Of a stretch of 64,000 nucleotides of DNA, positions 1 through 8,701 are shown piece after piece. Within the stretch, counting starts at the first letter, position 1, and every line of letters starts with the position of its first letter. Under the pieces are notes generated by a model that made no database searches, was not told the DNA's origin, and saw only the letters and a program-made list of their open reading frames with translations. Source of the DNA: Actinomycetospora endophytica (GTDB lineage Bacteria > Actinomycetota > Actinomycetes > Mycobacteriales > Pseudonocardiaceae); NCBI RefSeq assembly GCF_021026375.1, contig NZ_JAJNDB010000008.1:124001-188000 (forward strand), given 5' to 3'. Made by a program: the position numbers and the translations under genes.

Positions 1-149
1 CCATGGGCGTCTCCGCCTCGCACCGCCGGTCCGTCCGCACGCCGGCCCCGGCGGCCCGTCCCGCGGAGCTGAACACCGGCGGCGTCGGACCCGACTCGTG
101 GCGCTACTGGCCGCTCGCGCTCCCGGCGACCGACGAGTTCCACCGGTAG
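1..149 (+). CDS. C-terminal end of an unidentified protein (truncated by window edge)
   Basis: An open frame (phase starting at base 3) runs from the window edge to a TAG stop at 147-149 and ends in ...PATDEFHR. About 48 residues are visible, rich in Ala, Pro and Arg, with a WRYWPLALP stretch. In mycobacteria rmlD or an LCP-family gene lies upstream of wbbL, but this tail does not resemble the usual RmlD C-terminus, so I do not name it. It is separated from the next gene by about 45 bases. It could be non-coding read-through; confidence is low. Confidence 0.35.
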   Translation, partial: MGVSASHRRSVRTPAPAARPAELNTGGVGPDSWRYWPLALPATDEFHR

Positions 150-194
150 CCCTCGGGCGGGCCGCGTGATCGCCGCCCGGACCCCGGGGCCAGG

Positions 195-1097
195 ATGGCC
201 CCCATGACCGCGGCGCCCCGGAGCTCCAGCGCGACCACGACGTACGGCGACGGCCTGGCCGTCGTCGTCGTCACCTACTCCCCGGGCGACTCGCTGGCCG
301 CCTTCCTCGACTCCGTCGTCGACGCGACCGACCGCCCCGTCCGCACGGTGCTGGCGGACAACGGCTCCGTCGACGGTGTCCCCGAGGCCGCCGCGTCGGC
401 CGGGCGGGCCGAGCTGCTGGGCATGGGGGAGAACCTCGGCTACGGCGCCGCCGCCAACCGGGCCGTCGCGGGACTGGACCGGTCGGTCGGCTGGGTGCTG
501 GTCAGCAACCCCGACATCGTCCTGGGCGCGGGCGCGCTCGACACCCTGCTGGAGGCCGCCGAGCGCTGGCCCCGCGCCGGGTCGCTCGGCCCGTTGATCC
601 ACACCGACGGCGAGGTCTACCCCTCGGCGCGGCTCCAGCCGTCCCTCGGGCGCGGGATCGGGCACGCGCTGTTCGCCCGGGTGTGGCCGGGGAACCCGTG
701 GACGCGGTCCTACCGGCAGGAGGGCTCGGTCGAGGAGCGGACGGCGGGATGGCTCTCCGGCTCGTGCGTGCTGCTGCGTCGCGAGGCCTGGGACTCCGTC
801 GACGGTTTCGACCCGCGGTACTTCATGTACTTCGAGGACGTGGATCTCGGCGACCGGCTCGGACGCGCCGGCTGGCTCAACGTCTACGTGCCCGACGCGC
901 AGGTGGTACACACGGGCGGCCACGCCACGACCCGCGACGACGGGACCTCGGCGCGGATGCTCCGCGAGCACCACCGCAGCGCGTACCGCTTCCTCGCCGA
1001 CCGCTACTCGGGCGCCCGGTGGGCCCCGCTACGCGGCGGGCTGCGGATGGCGCTCGCCGCGCGGGCGCGCTGGGAGACCCGGAAGCAGCGGGCCTAG
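195..1097 (+). CDS. wbbL: GT2-family rhamnosyltransferase WbbL (decaprenyl-PP-GlcNAc linker)
   Basis: The 300-residue product matches the mycobacterial WbbL type, which adds L-rhamnose from dTDP-rhamnose to GlcNAc-diphosphoryl-polyprenol to build the linker joining arabinogalactan to peptidoglycan. Seen in the sequence: an N-terminal Rossmann-like GT-A start (VVVVTYSPG), ADNGSVDG, the metal-site region NPD (N105-D107), GWLSGSC and the acceptor-side FEDVDLGDR (E214, D215). Length equals the family norm. ATG 195 is used; ATG 204 is an in-frame alternative. It fits with rmlC later in the window, which makes the sugar donor. The stop TAG overlaps, inside one CTAG, the stop of the convergent downstream gene. 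Confidence 0.9.
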   Translation: MAPMTAAPRSSSATTTYGDGLAVVVVTYSPGDSLAAFLDSVVDATDRPVRTVLADNGSVDGVPEAAASAGRAELLGMGENLGYGAAANRAVAGLDRSVGWVLVSNPDIVLGAGALDTLLEAAERWPRAGSLGPLIHTDGEVYPSARLQPSLGRGIGHALFARVWPGNPWTRSYRQEGSVEERTAGWLSGSCVLLRREAWDSVDGFDPRYFMYFEDVDLGDRLGRAGWLNVYVPDAQVVHTGGHATTRDDGTSARMLREHHRSAYRFLADRYSGARWAPLRGGLRMALAARARWETRKQRA

Positions 1098-1630
1098 CCG
1101 AGGCCGAAGAGGCGCTTCCACCACGGCACGCGGATCCCGACAGGCGGCGTGGTGGGCGTGTCGTCCGGCCCCGGCCCCGGGCTGGAGTCGGGGCGCGGGG
1201 TGGCGGGGCGGGCGGCCGGTGATCCGCCCTGGGCGGGGAACGGCGCCGTGCGCGGCCGGGTGGCGGCGGTCCGCACGGTCGGCGGCTCCACCGGTGAGAG
1301 CGGGCGCATCAGCGTCGGGTCCGAGACCTCGACCGGCGTCGTCTCCGGCTCGCTCGGATTCGGCCGCCCGTGGCTCCCCCGACGGTGCGGGTCCTGACCG
1401 GGTCCCGGACGACGCCCGTCGGCAGGGGGACGCGGCGACGGCGGCCGCCCGGGCTGGCGACCGTGCGTGTTCATCGACCCGTTCTGGTACCCCGGAGTCG
1501 GGATCATCTGGGTCTTCGAGGCGTCGAACGGTGACTCGGCGTTGTCGGGTGTCACGACGGTGCCGTTGCGTTGCTGCGCGCGGGCGATAGCCTGCTGAGC
1601 ACGGTCCCACGCGTTCGACGGCTCCACCAC
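1094..1630 (-). CDS. Proline-rich hypothetical protein with tryptophan-containing C-terminal tail
   Basis: A 178-residue product of unknown function. The N-terminal 50 residues look helical and polar (AWDRAQQAIARAQQRNG). The middle is low-complexity, dominated by Pro, Arg, Gly and Thr. It ends in a compact amphipathic/aromatic tail, VPWWKRLFGLG, which could touch membrane or a protein partner (inference). The start is GTG 1630, preceded on the minus strand by an AGGAGC ribosome site; a second GTG follows directly. It is convergent with wbbL and divergent from the nucleotidylyltransferase. No catalytic motif or signal peptide is visible. Confidence 0.65.
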   Translation of the reverse strand: MVEPSNAWDRAQQAIARAQQRNGTVVTPDNAESPFDASKTQMIPTPGYQNGSMNTHGRQPGRPPSPRPPADGRRPGPGQDPHRRGSHGRPNPSEPETTPVEVSDPTLMRPLSPVEPPTVRTAATRPRTAPFPAQGGSPAARPATPRPDSSPGPGPDDTPTTPPVGIRVPWWKRLFGLG

Positions 1631-1769
1631 GCTGCTCCTGCCCGGTCTCGGTCGGAGTGGCCCCGACGGCGGGGTCCGTTACCCGTTACGTGCCGAGGAA
1701 CGTCACAGTAGCGCCCGGCCGGGACGCCGTCGTCACGCCGGGCCCACACGATCATGAGGGAGGTCGGTC

Positions 1770-2864
1770 GTGGACACCATGGGGGGACTCGACCGGACGG
1801 CCGCCGTCGTCCTCGTCGGGGGGCAGGGGAGCAGGCTGCGCCCGCTCACCGCCTCGACACCGAAGCCGATGCTGCCGACCGCGGGCGTGCCGTTCATCGG
1901 GCATCTGCTCTCGCGGATCGCCGCGGCGGGGATCCGCCGGGTGGTGCTCGGGACCTCGTACCGCGCGGAGGTCTTCTCGTCCTATCTCGGCGACGGTTCG
2001 TCGTTCGGGCTGCAGCTCGACTGCGTGCCCGAGCCCGAGCCGCTGGGCACCGGCGGCGGCATCCGGCACGCCGCGGACGCGCTCGAGGACGACTACGACG
2101 AGATCATGGTCTTCAACGGCGACATCCTGTCCGGGGTCGACCTCGGCGCCGTCGTCGACGAGCACCGCGCCGCGTCGGCCGACGCGACGCTGCACCTGGT
2201 GCGGGTGCCCGACCCGACCGCGTTCGGCTGCGTGCCCACCGACGACTCGGGACGGGTCGAGCGATTCCTCGAGAAGACGCTGAATCCGCCGACGGACCAG
2301 GTCAACGCGGGCTGCTACGTGTTCCGCCGCGAGGTGGTGAACGCGATCCCGACCGGGCGCGCGGTCTCGGTCGAGCGCGAGACGTTCCCGGGGCTGCTCG
2401 ACCGCGGCGCCCGGCTGCAGGGGCACGTCGAGTCGTCCTACTGGCTCGACCTCGGGACGCCGGCCGCCTTCGTGCGCGGCTGCGCCGACCTGGTGCAGGG
2501 CATCGCCCCGACCTCGGCGCTGCCCGGGCCCGTCGGCACCGCGCTGCTGCTCGAGGGCGCCAAGATCGCGGGGTCGGCGTCGCTGTCGGACGGCACGACG
2601 CTCGGGCGCGAGGTCGTCGTCGGCGACGGCTCGCGCGTGATCGGATCGGTGGTCATGGACGGTGCGCGGATCGGCGACAACGTCACGGTGACCCGCTCGG
2701 TGATCGGGCCCGGCGCGGTGATCGGCGACGAGACCGTCGTGAACGACGCGGTCGTCGGCGACGGCGTCTCGGTCGGCGCCGGGTGCGAGCTCCGCGAGGG
2801 CGTGCGGCTCTGGCCCGGCATCACCATCCCGGACGGTGGTCTGCGATTCTCGGGGAGTGCCTGA
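1770..2864 (+). CDS. NDP-sugar synthase / mannose-1-phosphate guanylyltransferase-like nucleotidylyltransferase
   Basis: Transfers a nucleotide to a sugar-1-phosphate, probably GTP plus mannose-1-phosphate to GDP-mannose, as for the mycobacterial neighbour of wbbL (Rv3264c). The 364 residues start with the pyrophosphorylase signature GGQGSRLRPLT and a KPMLP motif; FNGD follows near residue 112. The C-terminal third carries hexapeptide-type left-handed beta-helix repeats (IGD, VGDG, GAG spacing). GTG 1770 follows a clear AGGGAGG ribosome site. The exact sugar and nucleotide cannot be settled from sequence alone; glucose-1-phosphate is the alternative substrate. Its product would feed the same wall polymers as manB and manA later in the window. 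Confidence 0.85.
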   Translation: MDTMGGLDRTAAVVLVGGQGSRLRPLTASTPKPMLPTAGVPFIGHLLSRIAAAGIRRVVLGTSYRAEVFSSYLGDGSSFGLQLDCVPEPEPLGTGGGIRHAADALEDDYDEIMVFNGDILSGVDLGAVVDEHRAASADATLHLVRVPDPTAFGCVPTDDSGRVERFLEKTLNPPTDQVNAGCYVFRREVVNAIPTGRAVSVERETFPGLLDRGARLQGHVESSYWLDLGTPAAFVRGCADLVQGIAPTSALPGPVGTALLLEGAKIAGSASLSDGTTLGREVVVGDGSRVIGSVVMDGARIGDNVTVTRSVIGPGAVIGDETVVNDAVVGDGVSVGAGCELREGVRLWPGITIPDGGLRFSGSA

Positions 2865-3831
2865 GGTCCGTTCCGCCACGGAGGCGAAGCGCAGCGGAGC
2901 CCGACCGTCCGAGTCTGCTCCGGCCGGAGCCCGGCGTCGTCGGTGGGAGCCCGGTTTCGTCCTCGACATCGGGGCGCTGATCGGGCCGCTGCGGCACGGT
3001 CGCGGGGACCCCACCTGCCGCATCGACGACGACGGCGTCGTCTGGCGGGTCTGCTCGACCCCGATCGGCCCGGCGACCACGCGGATCCGGCGCACCGGCA
3101 CCGAGGTCGTCGCCGACGCCTGGGGCGACGGCGCCGAGTGGGTGCTCGACGGCCTGCCCGCGCTGCTGGGCGCCGAGGACGACGACGCCGGCTTCGTGGG
3201 CCACCACCCCGTCGTCGCGGACGCGCGTCACCGGATGCCGGGCCTGCGCCTCGGCGCGACGGGCGCGGTGTGGGACCTGCTGTTCGCCGCCGTCCTGGAG
3301 CAGAAGGTCACCGGGACCGAGGCGCACCGCTCCTGGCGGGAGCTGTGCTGGCGCTTCGGTGCCGCCCCGCCCGGACCGGCCCCGCGCGGCATGCGCGTCC
3401 CGCCGACGCCGAAGGACACCAAGGCCGTCCCGGACTGGGAGTGGCACAAGGCCGGCGTCGACAGCGCGCGACGGCGGGCGATCCTGGCCTCGGCGACCGT
3501 CGCGCACCGGCTGGAGAAGGCGGTCGAGCTACGGGGGCTCGAGGGGCGGACCCTGCTGCGCAAGATCCCAGGCATCGGCGTGTGGACCGCCGCCGAGGTG
3601 GCCCAACGGGCGTGGGGCGACCCGGACGCGGTCTCCGTCGGGGACTTCCACATCCCCTCGACCGTCGGCTACGCCCTCGTGGGCCACAAGCTCGACGACG
3701 CCGGGATGCTCGAGGTCCTGGCGTGCTACGCGCCGCAGCGGCAGCGGGCGGTGCGCTACATCGAGGCGTCCGGTTTCCGGCGGCCGCGGTTCGGGCCGCG
3801 GTACTCGCCGCGCGACTTCCGCGAGATGTGA
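2857..3831 (+). CDS. HhH-GPD family DNA-3-methyladenine glycosylase (AlkA-like)
   Basis: Predicted base-excision-repair glycosylase removing alkylated purines. Visible domain: an all-helical HhH-GPD core in the C-terminal half with the helix-hairpin-helix LRKIPGIGVWTAAEVAQRAW followed by GDPDAVSVGD, whose aspartate is the expected catalytic residue; no Lys precedes it, so it should be monofunctional. It also carries VLEQKVTG, typical of the family. About 324 residues. The start is uncertain: GTG 2857 overlaps the stop of the previous gene, and GTG 2836 is possible but overlaps more. Probably translated with the upstream gene although functionally unrelated. Confidence 0.8.
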   Translation: MPEVRSATEAKRSGARPSESAPAGARRRRWEPGFVLDIGALIGPLRHGRGDPTCRIDDDGVVWRVCSTPIGPATTRIRRTGTEVVADAWGDGAEWVLDGLPALLGAEDDDAGFVGHHPVVADARHRMPGLRLGATGAVWDLLFAAVLEQKVTGTEAHRSWRELCWRFGAAPPGPAPRGMRVPPTPKDTKAVPDWEWHKAGVDSARRRAILASATVAHRLEKAVELRGLEGRTLLRKIPGIGVWTAAEVAQRAWGDPDAVSVGDFHIPSTVGYALVGHKLDDAGMLEVLACYAPQRQRAVRYIEASGFRRPRFGPRYSPRDFREM

Positions 3832-3856
3832 GGGTGTCCCGATCCAGGGGGGCGGC

Positions 3857-4297
3857 ATGCAGGGGTGGAGTGCGGCGGAGGTGGCGCGTGCGAGCGGCGC
3901 GTCGCTCGCGCAGCTGACCGCCTGGGAGGGTTCCGGGCTGGTGGTGCCCGACGTCGTGTCCGACGACGGGTACCGCGCCTACGGTCCCGACGACCTCGTC
4001 CGGCTCCGGCGCGTCCTGCTGCTGCGCGCGCTCGGAGTGCCCGACGACGGGATCGGGGCGGCTCTCGACCGCACCGACGACCTCGCGACGGCGCTGCGGA
4101 TGCACCTCGACGTCCTCGAGGCGATGCGCGAGCGGCTGGGGCGGCAGGTCGACGGCGCGGCGGCGCAGGCCCTGGCGGCGCGGCACCGCGGGCTCACCGG
4201 GCCGGACGTGTCGCCCGGGGTCGCCGACGCCCTGGACCGCCACGGCCTCGGGACGGCCGCCTACGCCCGGGACGCGCTCGCCGTCGCCGTGGGGTGA
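3857..4297 (+). CDS. MerR-family-like transcriptional regulator, small
   Basis: A 146-residue protein with a MerR-type winged helix at the N-terminus: SAAEVARASGAS (helix-turn-helix), an AWEGSGLV segment where the family usually has YE..GL, then DDGYRAYGPDDLVRLRRVLLLRALG. A helical region with possible dimerisation coiled coil follows (residues about 70-110). No cysteine or metal-binding motif is visible, so the effector is unknown. ATG 3857 is preceded by AGGGGGG. It follows the glycosylase by 25 bases on the same strand and faces the repeat cluster at 4317-4709. Confidence 0.7.
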   Translation: MQGWSAAEVARASGASLAQLTAWEGSGLVVPDVVSDDGYRAYGPDDLVRLRRVLLLRALGVPDDGIGAALDRTDDLATALRMHLDVLEAMRERLGRQVDGAAAQALAARHRGLTGPDVSPGVADALDRHGLGTAAYARDALAVAVG

Positions 4298-4316
4298 TCG
4301 GGCCGGGAGGTCTCCC

Positions 4317-4388
4317 GGTGTGCGGCGCGCACACGGCGAGCCAGGTCGGCGTGGTGTGTCGGCGCTGGTGTGCGTCGCGCACACGGCC
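4317..4388 (+). repeat. Pair of 22-bp palindromic repeats, 50 bp apart
   Basis: Two copies (4317-4338 and 4367-4388) of GGTGTGCGnCGCGCACACGG differ at one internal base and at the last base. Each is self-complementary (GTGTGCG / CGCACAC) and would form a short hairpin. They are spaced exactly 50 bp start to start. A related pair in opposite orientation lies at 4632-4709, so this whole 470-bp gap between convergent genes is a cluster of palindromes with no credible gene. Confidence 0.75.
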
Positions 4389-4439
4389 GGGCCAGGGCTG
4401 ATGGGGACTGCTGGACCTCGTCCGCATGTCCGACGGGGC

Positions 4440-4502
4440 GTGATCACGAGTTCGGGAGCGTGTCGCGTCAGATCTTGCGCGTGTCGCTCCCGAAGTCGCG
4501 AT
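4440..4502 (+). repeat. REP-like palindrome with GTTCGGGAGCG arms
   Basis: An imperfect inverted repeat: CGAGTTCGGGAGCG on the left (4446-4460) and CGCTCCCGAAGTCGCG on the right (4485-4500), with about 24 bases between. The left 21 bases (4440-4460) recur exactly at 57118-57138 inside a coding sequence, so this is a dispersed element and not just a local hairpin. It sits at the centre of the palindrome cluster between two convergent genes. Confidence 0.75.
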
Positions 4503-4631
4503 GTTCGAGGAGCGCGACGGCCGGCGGACGACAGGGACCGGCGAGCCGCGGGCCCGGTCGCAGGCGTCGCTCGCGCGATCCCTGCGGGGGTCCTCGAGGT
4601 TCGCACAGGGCGGGGTGTCGGCAGCCCTGGT

Positions 4632-4709
4632 CGTGTGTGCCCCGCACACCGGCGCGGGGGCCGGATGCCGACGACGTCGGCCGTGTGTGTCCCGCACACC
4701 GGCGCGGGG
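4632..4709 (+). repeat. Second pair of palindromic repeats, inverted relative to the first pair
   Basis: Two 28-bp copies (4632-4659 and 4682-4709) differ at one base: CGTGTGTGyCCCGCACACCGG followed by CGCGGGG. They are again 50 bp apart. Their core GTGTG...CGCACAC is related to the pair at 4317-4388 read on the other strand, so the two pairs flank the central palindrome in inverted order. Each could also act as a terminator hairpin for the minus-strand F420 operon or the plus-strand regulator. Confidence 0.75.
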
Positions 4710-4767
4710 CCGTCGACAGCGCCTGTCCGTGTGCGCGTCGATCCCGCCGAGCCCCGAGCCCCGAGCC

Positions 4768-5304
4768 TCAGCTCAGGAGCAGGGCCCGGCCGAAGGCGAC
4801 GTCGTCGGGCAGCTCCGCCAATGGCCACCACCGCAGGTCCACCGACTCGTCGCTGCGCACCCCGCGGGCCCCCGCTGGCGCGCGGACGAGGTAGCGGACG
4901 TCGAGGTGGCGGGTCGGGATCCCGAGCGAGCAGGTCACCGGGTGCACGTCGAGGTGCACGGGCGCCTCGGAGATCGTCAGGCCCTCGATGCCGGACTCCT
5001 CGGTCGCCTCGCGCAGGGCGGCGCCGGCGAGCGTGGTGTCCTCGGGCTCGATGTGCCCGCCGAGCTGCAGCCACCGCCCGACCCGGGGATGCAGCGTGAG
5101 CAGCGCGTGCTCCCCGGCCTCGTCCACCACCAGCGCGGACGCCGTGAGGTGCCCGGCCTCGCAGGAGCGCGAGCACGCGTCGTCCCGCACCGCGAGATAG
5201 GCCAGCAGGGCCTCGCGGATCGCGGACTGCCCGGCGTCGGGGGCCTTCCACGCCGCCAGTACCCGGGTGGCGTCGGCGTGGACCGCCGCGGTCGGCGAGC
5301 TCAC
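4768..5304 (-). CDS. NUDIX hydrolase downstream of fbiB
   Basis: A 178-residue NUDIX protein. The Nudix helix is recognisable as [25 protein letters not shown]: the REATEESG core is intact, but the stretch between the first Gly and the Arg is two residues longer than the textbook spacing, as in a common actinobacterial subgroup. The substrate cannot be read from the sequence. Start GTG 5304 overlaps the fbiB stop as GTGA, showing translational coupling, so it is the third gene of the fbiA-fbiB operon. Some actinobacterial genomes keep a NUDIX gene here; a house-cleaning role for F420 pathway nucleotides is only inference. Confidence 0.85.
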   Translation of the reverse strand: MSSPTAAVHADATRVLAAWKAPDAGQSAIREALLAYLAVRDDACSRSCEAGHLTASALVVDEAGEHALLTLHPRVGRWLQLGGHIEPEDTTLAGAALREATEESGIEGLTISEAPVHLDVHPVTCSLGIPTRHLDVRYLVRAPAGARGVRSDESVDLRWWPLAELPDDVAFGRALLLS

Positions 5305-6683
5305 CGTTCGAGCAGCCGCTCGTCGGGCCCGGCGTCCGGGCGGGCGGCGGGCGGCTCGGCCGGGTGCCCGACGGCGACCGCCCCGAGCGGCTCCCACTCG
5401 GGCGGCAGGTCGAGCACGGACCGGGTGACGTCCGCGGCGAAGATCGTCGAACCCACCCAGCACGACCCGAGCCCCTGGGCGGCCAGCGCCACGAGCAGGC
5501 CCTGTACCGCCGCGCCGCCGGCGACCGTGAACATCGACCGCTCGCAGTCGGCCCGCCGCTCGTCGGGGTAGTCGTGGGCCCCGCCCTCGGGACCGCGCAC
5601 CAGGAAGGGCAGCACCAGCTCGGGAGCGCGCCGCAGCAGGTCACCGCGCGCGGTCCGTCGGGCGATCTGCTCGGCGGTGAACCCGTCGGCCTTCAGGTCC
5701 ACCTGCCACGCGTCGCCCATCGCGTCGAGCAGGGCCGCCCGCCGGGCCGGGTCCCGCAGCCAGACGAAGCGCACCGGACGGGAGTGGTGCGGGGCGGGTG
5801 CGGTCAGGCCCGCGCTCACCGAGCGGCGGACCGCCTCGGGATCGACCGGGTCCGGGCCGAACGACCGGACCGACCGCCGCGCGCCGACCGCCTCCTGCGC
5901 CCCCCGCGCGAGCGCCTCCGCCGTGCCCAGCCAGAACAGGTCCTCCTCGACGGGACGCACCAGCTCGCCCGCCGACCGCCCCGCGCCGATGAGGTGGCGC
6001 AGGCCGCGCACCACGGCCACCGGCACGCCGCCGAGCTTGCCCTTGACCAGGTCGGCCGCGGCGGCGACCTCGTCGGCGACGGCGACCTCGGTGACCAGCA
6101 GCTCGTTGCCCTGGGCGTCGAACGCACCGCCGTAACCGTGCAGCGCGACGAGGCCGGCGGAGCCGATCGCGGCGTCGGTCTGCCCGAGGCGCCAGCAGCG
6201 GCCCATGGTGTCGGTGACGACGACCGCGACGCGCACCCCGAGCGCGGCGGTGAGCCCGGCCCGCAGCGTCTCGGCCGAGCCGTCCGGGTCCTCGGGCAGC
6301 AGCGCGACCTCGTCGCCCTCGACGTTCGACCCGTCCACCCCGGCCGCCGCCTGCACGATCCCCAGGCGGTTGGTGACGATCTTCGTGCGGCCCTTGGTGG
6401 CGATCAGGCGCACGGTCTCGTCGTCGATGAGCGCCCGCCGGGCGGTGTCGCGCTCCTCGGGGTCGCGCGGCACCGTGACGAGCCTGCCCTCGACCTTGGA
6501 GAGCACCTTCGAGGTCACGACGACGACGTCGCCGTCGGCCAGGGTGGGTTCGAGCGCGGTGGCGAGGGCGGCCGTGAGGTCGTCGCCGGGGCGGAACTCG
6601 GGCAGTCCCGTCACGCCCCAGGCGGTGACCGTGCCGGTGGCCCGGTGGTCGGTGTGCTCAGCCTGCTCAGCCTGCTCAGACAC
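5301..6683 (-). CDS. fbiB: Coenzyme F420:L-glutamate ligase FbiB with C-terminal nitroreductase-like domain
   Basis: Adds gamma-linked glutamates to F420-0 and, by its C-terminal domain, is expected to reduce dehydro-F420-0. About 460 residues in two domains: the F420 ligase (residues 1-245; [45 protein letters not shown]) and an FMN-binding nitroreductase-like domain (about 260-445; [22 protein letters not shown]). This is the length of the two-domain mycobacterial FbiB. Start GTG 6683 overlaps the fbiA stop by 8 bases. The N-terminus contains a tandem 9-bp repeat encoding EQA twice. Cytoplasmic, operon partner of fbiA. Confidence 0.92.
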   Translation of the reverse strand: MSEQAEQAEHTDHRATGTVTAWGVTGLPEFRPGDDLTAALATALEPTLADGDVVVVTSKVLSKVEGRLVTVPRDPEERDTARRALIDDETVRLIATKGRTKIVTNRLGIVQAAAGVDGSNVEGDEVALLPEDPDGSAETLRAGLTAALGVRVAVVVTDTMGRCWRLGQTDAAIGSAGLVALHGYGGAFDAQGNELLVTEVAVADEVAAAADLVKGKLGGVPVAVVRGLRHLIGAGRSAGELVRPVEEDLFWLGTAEALARGAQEAVGARRSVRSFGPDPVDPEAVRRSVSAGLTAPAPHHSRPVRFVWLRDPARRAALLDAMGDAWQVDLKADGFTAEQIARRTARGDLLRRAPELVLPFLVRGPEGGAHDYPDERRADCERSMFTVAGGAAVQGLLVALAAQGLGSCWVGSTIFAADVTRSVLDLPPEWEPLGAVAVGHPAEPPAARPDAGPDERLLER

Positions 6684-7653
6684 CGGCGAGCCCGACCACG
6701 TCCAGCGCCTCACGGACCATGGCCGCCGTCGCCTCGGCATCGCTCATGAGCAGCGGCACCGAGCGCACGGCGACCCCCGGGACGTCCGCGGTGTCGCCCT
6801 CCGCCACGAGCCAGCCGTCGAGCAGGCCGCCCTCGGCGCGGGCGCCGTAGTGGCGCGCGACGCCCTCGGCGGAGACCTCCACGCCGATCGCGTCCAGGCA
6901 CGGCTCGGCCATCCCGCGCACCGCGGCCCCGCCGATGATCGGCGACACCCCGACGACGGGTCCGGGGGCCTGCGCGAGCGCGGCCCGCAGCCCCGGGACG
7001 TCGACGATCGTGCCGATGCTGACCACCGGGTTCGACGGGGCGAGCAGCACGACGTCGGCGTCGGCGATCGCCGCGAGGGCGGCCGGGCAGGCGCTCGCCT
7101 GGTCCCGTCCCACCGACGCGAACCCGTGGGCGGTCGGCCCTGCGTGGTGGCGCACCCACCACTCCTGGAAGTGCACCGCGCGGCGCTCGCCGGTCTCGGG
7201 GTCGTCGATCACGACGTGGGTCTCGACGCGGTCGTCGCTGGCCGGGATGAGCGCGACGCCCGGCGACCACCGGCGGCAGAGCGCCTCGGTGATCTGGGAG
7301 AGGGGGTAGCCGGCGCGCAGCATCCGGGTGCGCACCAGGTGGGTGGCGACGTCCCGATCGCCGAGTCCGAACCACGTCGGGTCGGCCCCGTACGCCTCCA
7401 GCTCGGCCTTGACCGACCAGGTCTCGTCGGCGCGTCCCCAGCCCTTGCCGGTGTCGATGCCGCCGCCGAGCGTGTACATGCACGTGTCGAGGTCCGGGCA
7501 GACGCGCAGCCCGTGCAACCAGATGTCGTCGCCGATGTTGACGACCGCGCGCACCTCGTGCCCCGAAGCAGCGTCACCGTCGCCCAGCGCTGCCAGTACT
7601 CCCTGCAGGAACCGCGCGCCGCCGACGCCCCCGACCAGAACCGTCACCTTCAC
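6676..7653 (-). CDS. fbiA: 2-phospho-L-lactate transferase FbiA (F420 biosynthesis)
   Basis: Transfers the lactyl-phosphate or enolpyruvyl-phosphate unit from its GDP-activated form to the deazaflavin Fo, giving (dehydro-)F420-0. The 325 residues match the CofD/FbiA family: N-terminal [48 protein letters not shown], and [13 protein letters not shown] with [12 protein letters not shown] near the C-terminus. Start GTG 7653 sits just after a GC-rich gap separating it from the protease gene. First gene of the fbiA-fbiB-NUDIX operon. Confidence 0.95.
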   Translation of the reverse strand: MKVTVLVGGVGGARFLQGVLAALGDGDAASGHEVRAVVNIGDDIWLHGLRVCPDLDTCMYTLGGGIDTGKGWGRADETWSVKAELEAYGADPTWFGLGDRDVATHLVRTRMLRAGYPLSQITEALCRRWSPGVALIPASDDRVETHVVIDDPETGERRAVHFQEWWVRHHAGPTAHGFASVGRDQASACPAALAAIADADVVLLAPSNPVVSIGTIVDVPGLRAALAQAPGPVVGVSPIIGGAAVRGMAEPCLDAIGVEVSAEGVARHYGARAEGGLLDGWLVAEGDTADVPGVAVRSVPLLMSDAEATAAMVREALDVVGLAGV

Positions 7654-7714
7654 ACCGCTGATCGTGCCCCGACCCCCCGACAGCGTGCCGCTCCGGGGCC
7701 CGGAAGCCGACCGG

Positions 7715-8476
7715 TCACCGCTGCCAGAAGAAGAACAGCTCCTGGCCGAGGCTCGCGAGCGTGCTGTCGCCGCCGACCGCGCCGTAGATGAACGACGCGA
7801 ACGCGAACAGCGCGCTCGCCACCGGGCGCACGAACACCAGCAGCCCGAACAGGACCAGCGGGGCGTAGGGCGCGAAGCGGGAGACCGCGGCCCGCGTCTG
7901 GTACGAGAGGTACGGGTCGATCACGCCCCAGCCGTCCAGGCCGGGGATCGGCAGGATGTTGAGGATGAAGGCCAGGACCTGGATCAGCGCCAGGAAGGAC
8001 ATCCCGGCGCCGAGCAGGGGCGGCACGAACGGCACGACGACGGCCAGCAGGAACGCCAGCAGCAGGTTCATCAGGGGCCCGGCGATCGAGACCGCACTGG
8101 CCGCGATCCGGGACCGCAGCGCCGAGCGCTGGATCCACACCGCGCCGCCGGGCAGCGGGATGCCACCGATGAGCAGGAACAGCAGCGGGAGCACGAACGT
8201 CAGCCCGACGTTGGCGTAGCGGCGGATGTCGAGGGTCAGGTACCCGAGTCCGCGCACCGAGTGGTCGCCGCAGCGGTCGGCGACGAGCGCGTGGGAGAAC
8301 TCGTGCAGGCACAGTGACACCGCCCAGCCCGCGAGGACGAGGATCACGACACCCGCCGTCACCGGGATCCGGGTGCCGAGGAGGGTGAGCGCGCCTCCCG
8401 CCGCCGTGACGAGGACGAGCCCGAGGAAGATCGGGCTGATCCGGGGGGAGCTCCGGGCGGAGAACACGCTGGCCAC
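7715..8476 (-). CDS. Site-2 protease family (M50) membrane metalloprotease
   Basis: A 253-residue polytopic membrane protein with the zinc motif HEFSH (H58-H62) within a hydrophobic helix and the second M50 motif NILPIPGLDGW, whose Asp is the third zinc ligand. About five to six membrane segments are visible. No PDZ or CBS domain is present, so it is the short subgroup of M50 proteins of unknown substrate. GTG 8476 is chosen; GTG 8467 is possible. It lies 60 bases downstream of the fbiA start on the same strand and is divergent from whiB2. Confidence 0.85.
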   Translation of the reverse strand: MASVFSARSSPRISPIFLGLVLVTAAGGALTLLGTRIPVTAGVVILVLAGWAVSLCLHEFSHALVADRCGDHSVRGLGYLTLDIRRYANVGLTFVLPLLFLLIGGIPLPGGAVWIQRSALRSRIAASAVSIAGPLMNLLLAFLLAVVVPFVPPLLGAGMSFLALIQVLAFILNILPIPGLDGWGVIDPYLSYQTRAAVSRFAPYAPLVLFGLLVFVRPVASALFAFASFIYGAVGGDSTLASLGQELFFFWQR

Positions 8477-8598
8477 GGTTCCAGTGTCCCAGGCCCGCGG
8501 TACCGTCCTTCGCCACGCTGCGTCGATGAGATGGCCGCTCGCGTTCACCGCACGTGACGACCGTCCGTCGCGACATGCGGCCGGTTGTGTGGCTCAGC

Positions 8599-8628
8599 TT
8601 GACCCACATGGAACGACACCGCTGTAAT
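8599..8628 (+). promoter_or_regulatory. Near-consensus sigma-70-type promoter for whiB2
   Basis: TTGACC (8599-8604) and TGTAAT (8623-8628) are separated by 18 bases, close to the housekeeping consensus. They lie about 75 bases upstream of the whiB2 start in an otherwise GC-rich gap of 225 bases between divergent genes. This leaves an untranslated leader of roughly 65 bases. Confidence 0.55.
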
Positions 8629-8701
8629 TCACTGCGAGGTACACGCCGGTGCGGGGCCGGCGCTCCGCCAGCTGGGGAGTGCTAGCGGTGAGGGAGGCCG
8701 T

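Noticed and set aside
2836..2856. Upstream GTG as the start of the DNA glycosylase
   Set aside because: It would overlap the previous gene by 29 bases and adds no conserved residues; not excluded entirely.
4501..5571. Plus-strand frame across the repeat cluster and the NUDIX gene
   Set aside because: It runs through palindromes and is antisense to a clear NUDIX motif; no protein family resemblance.
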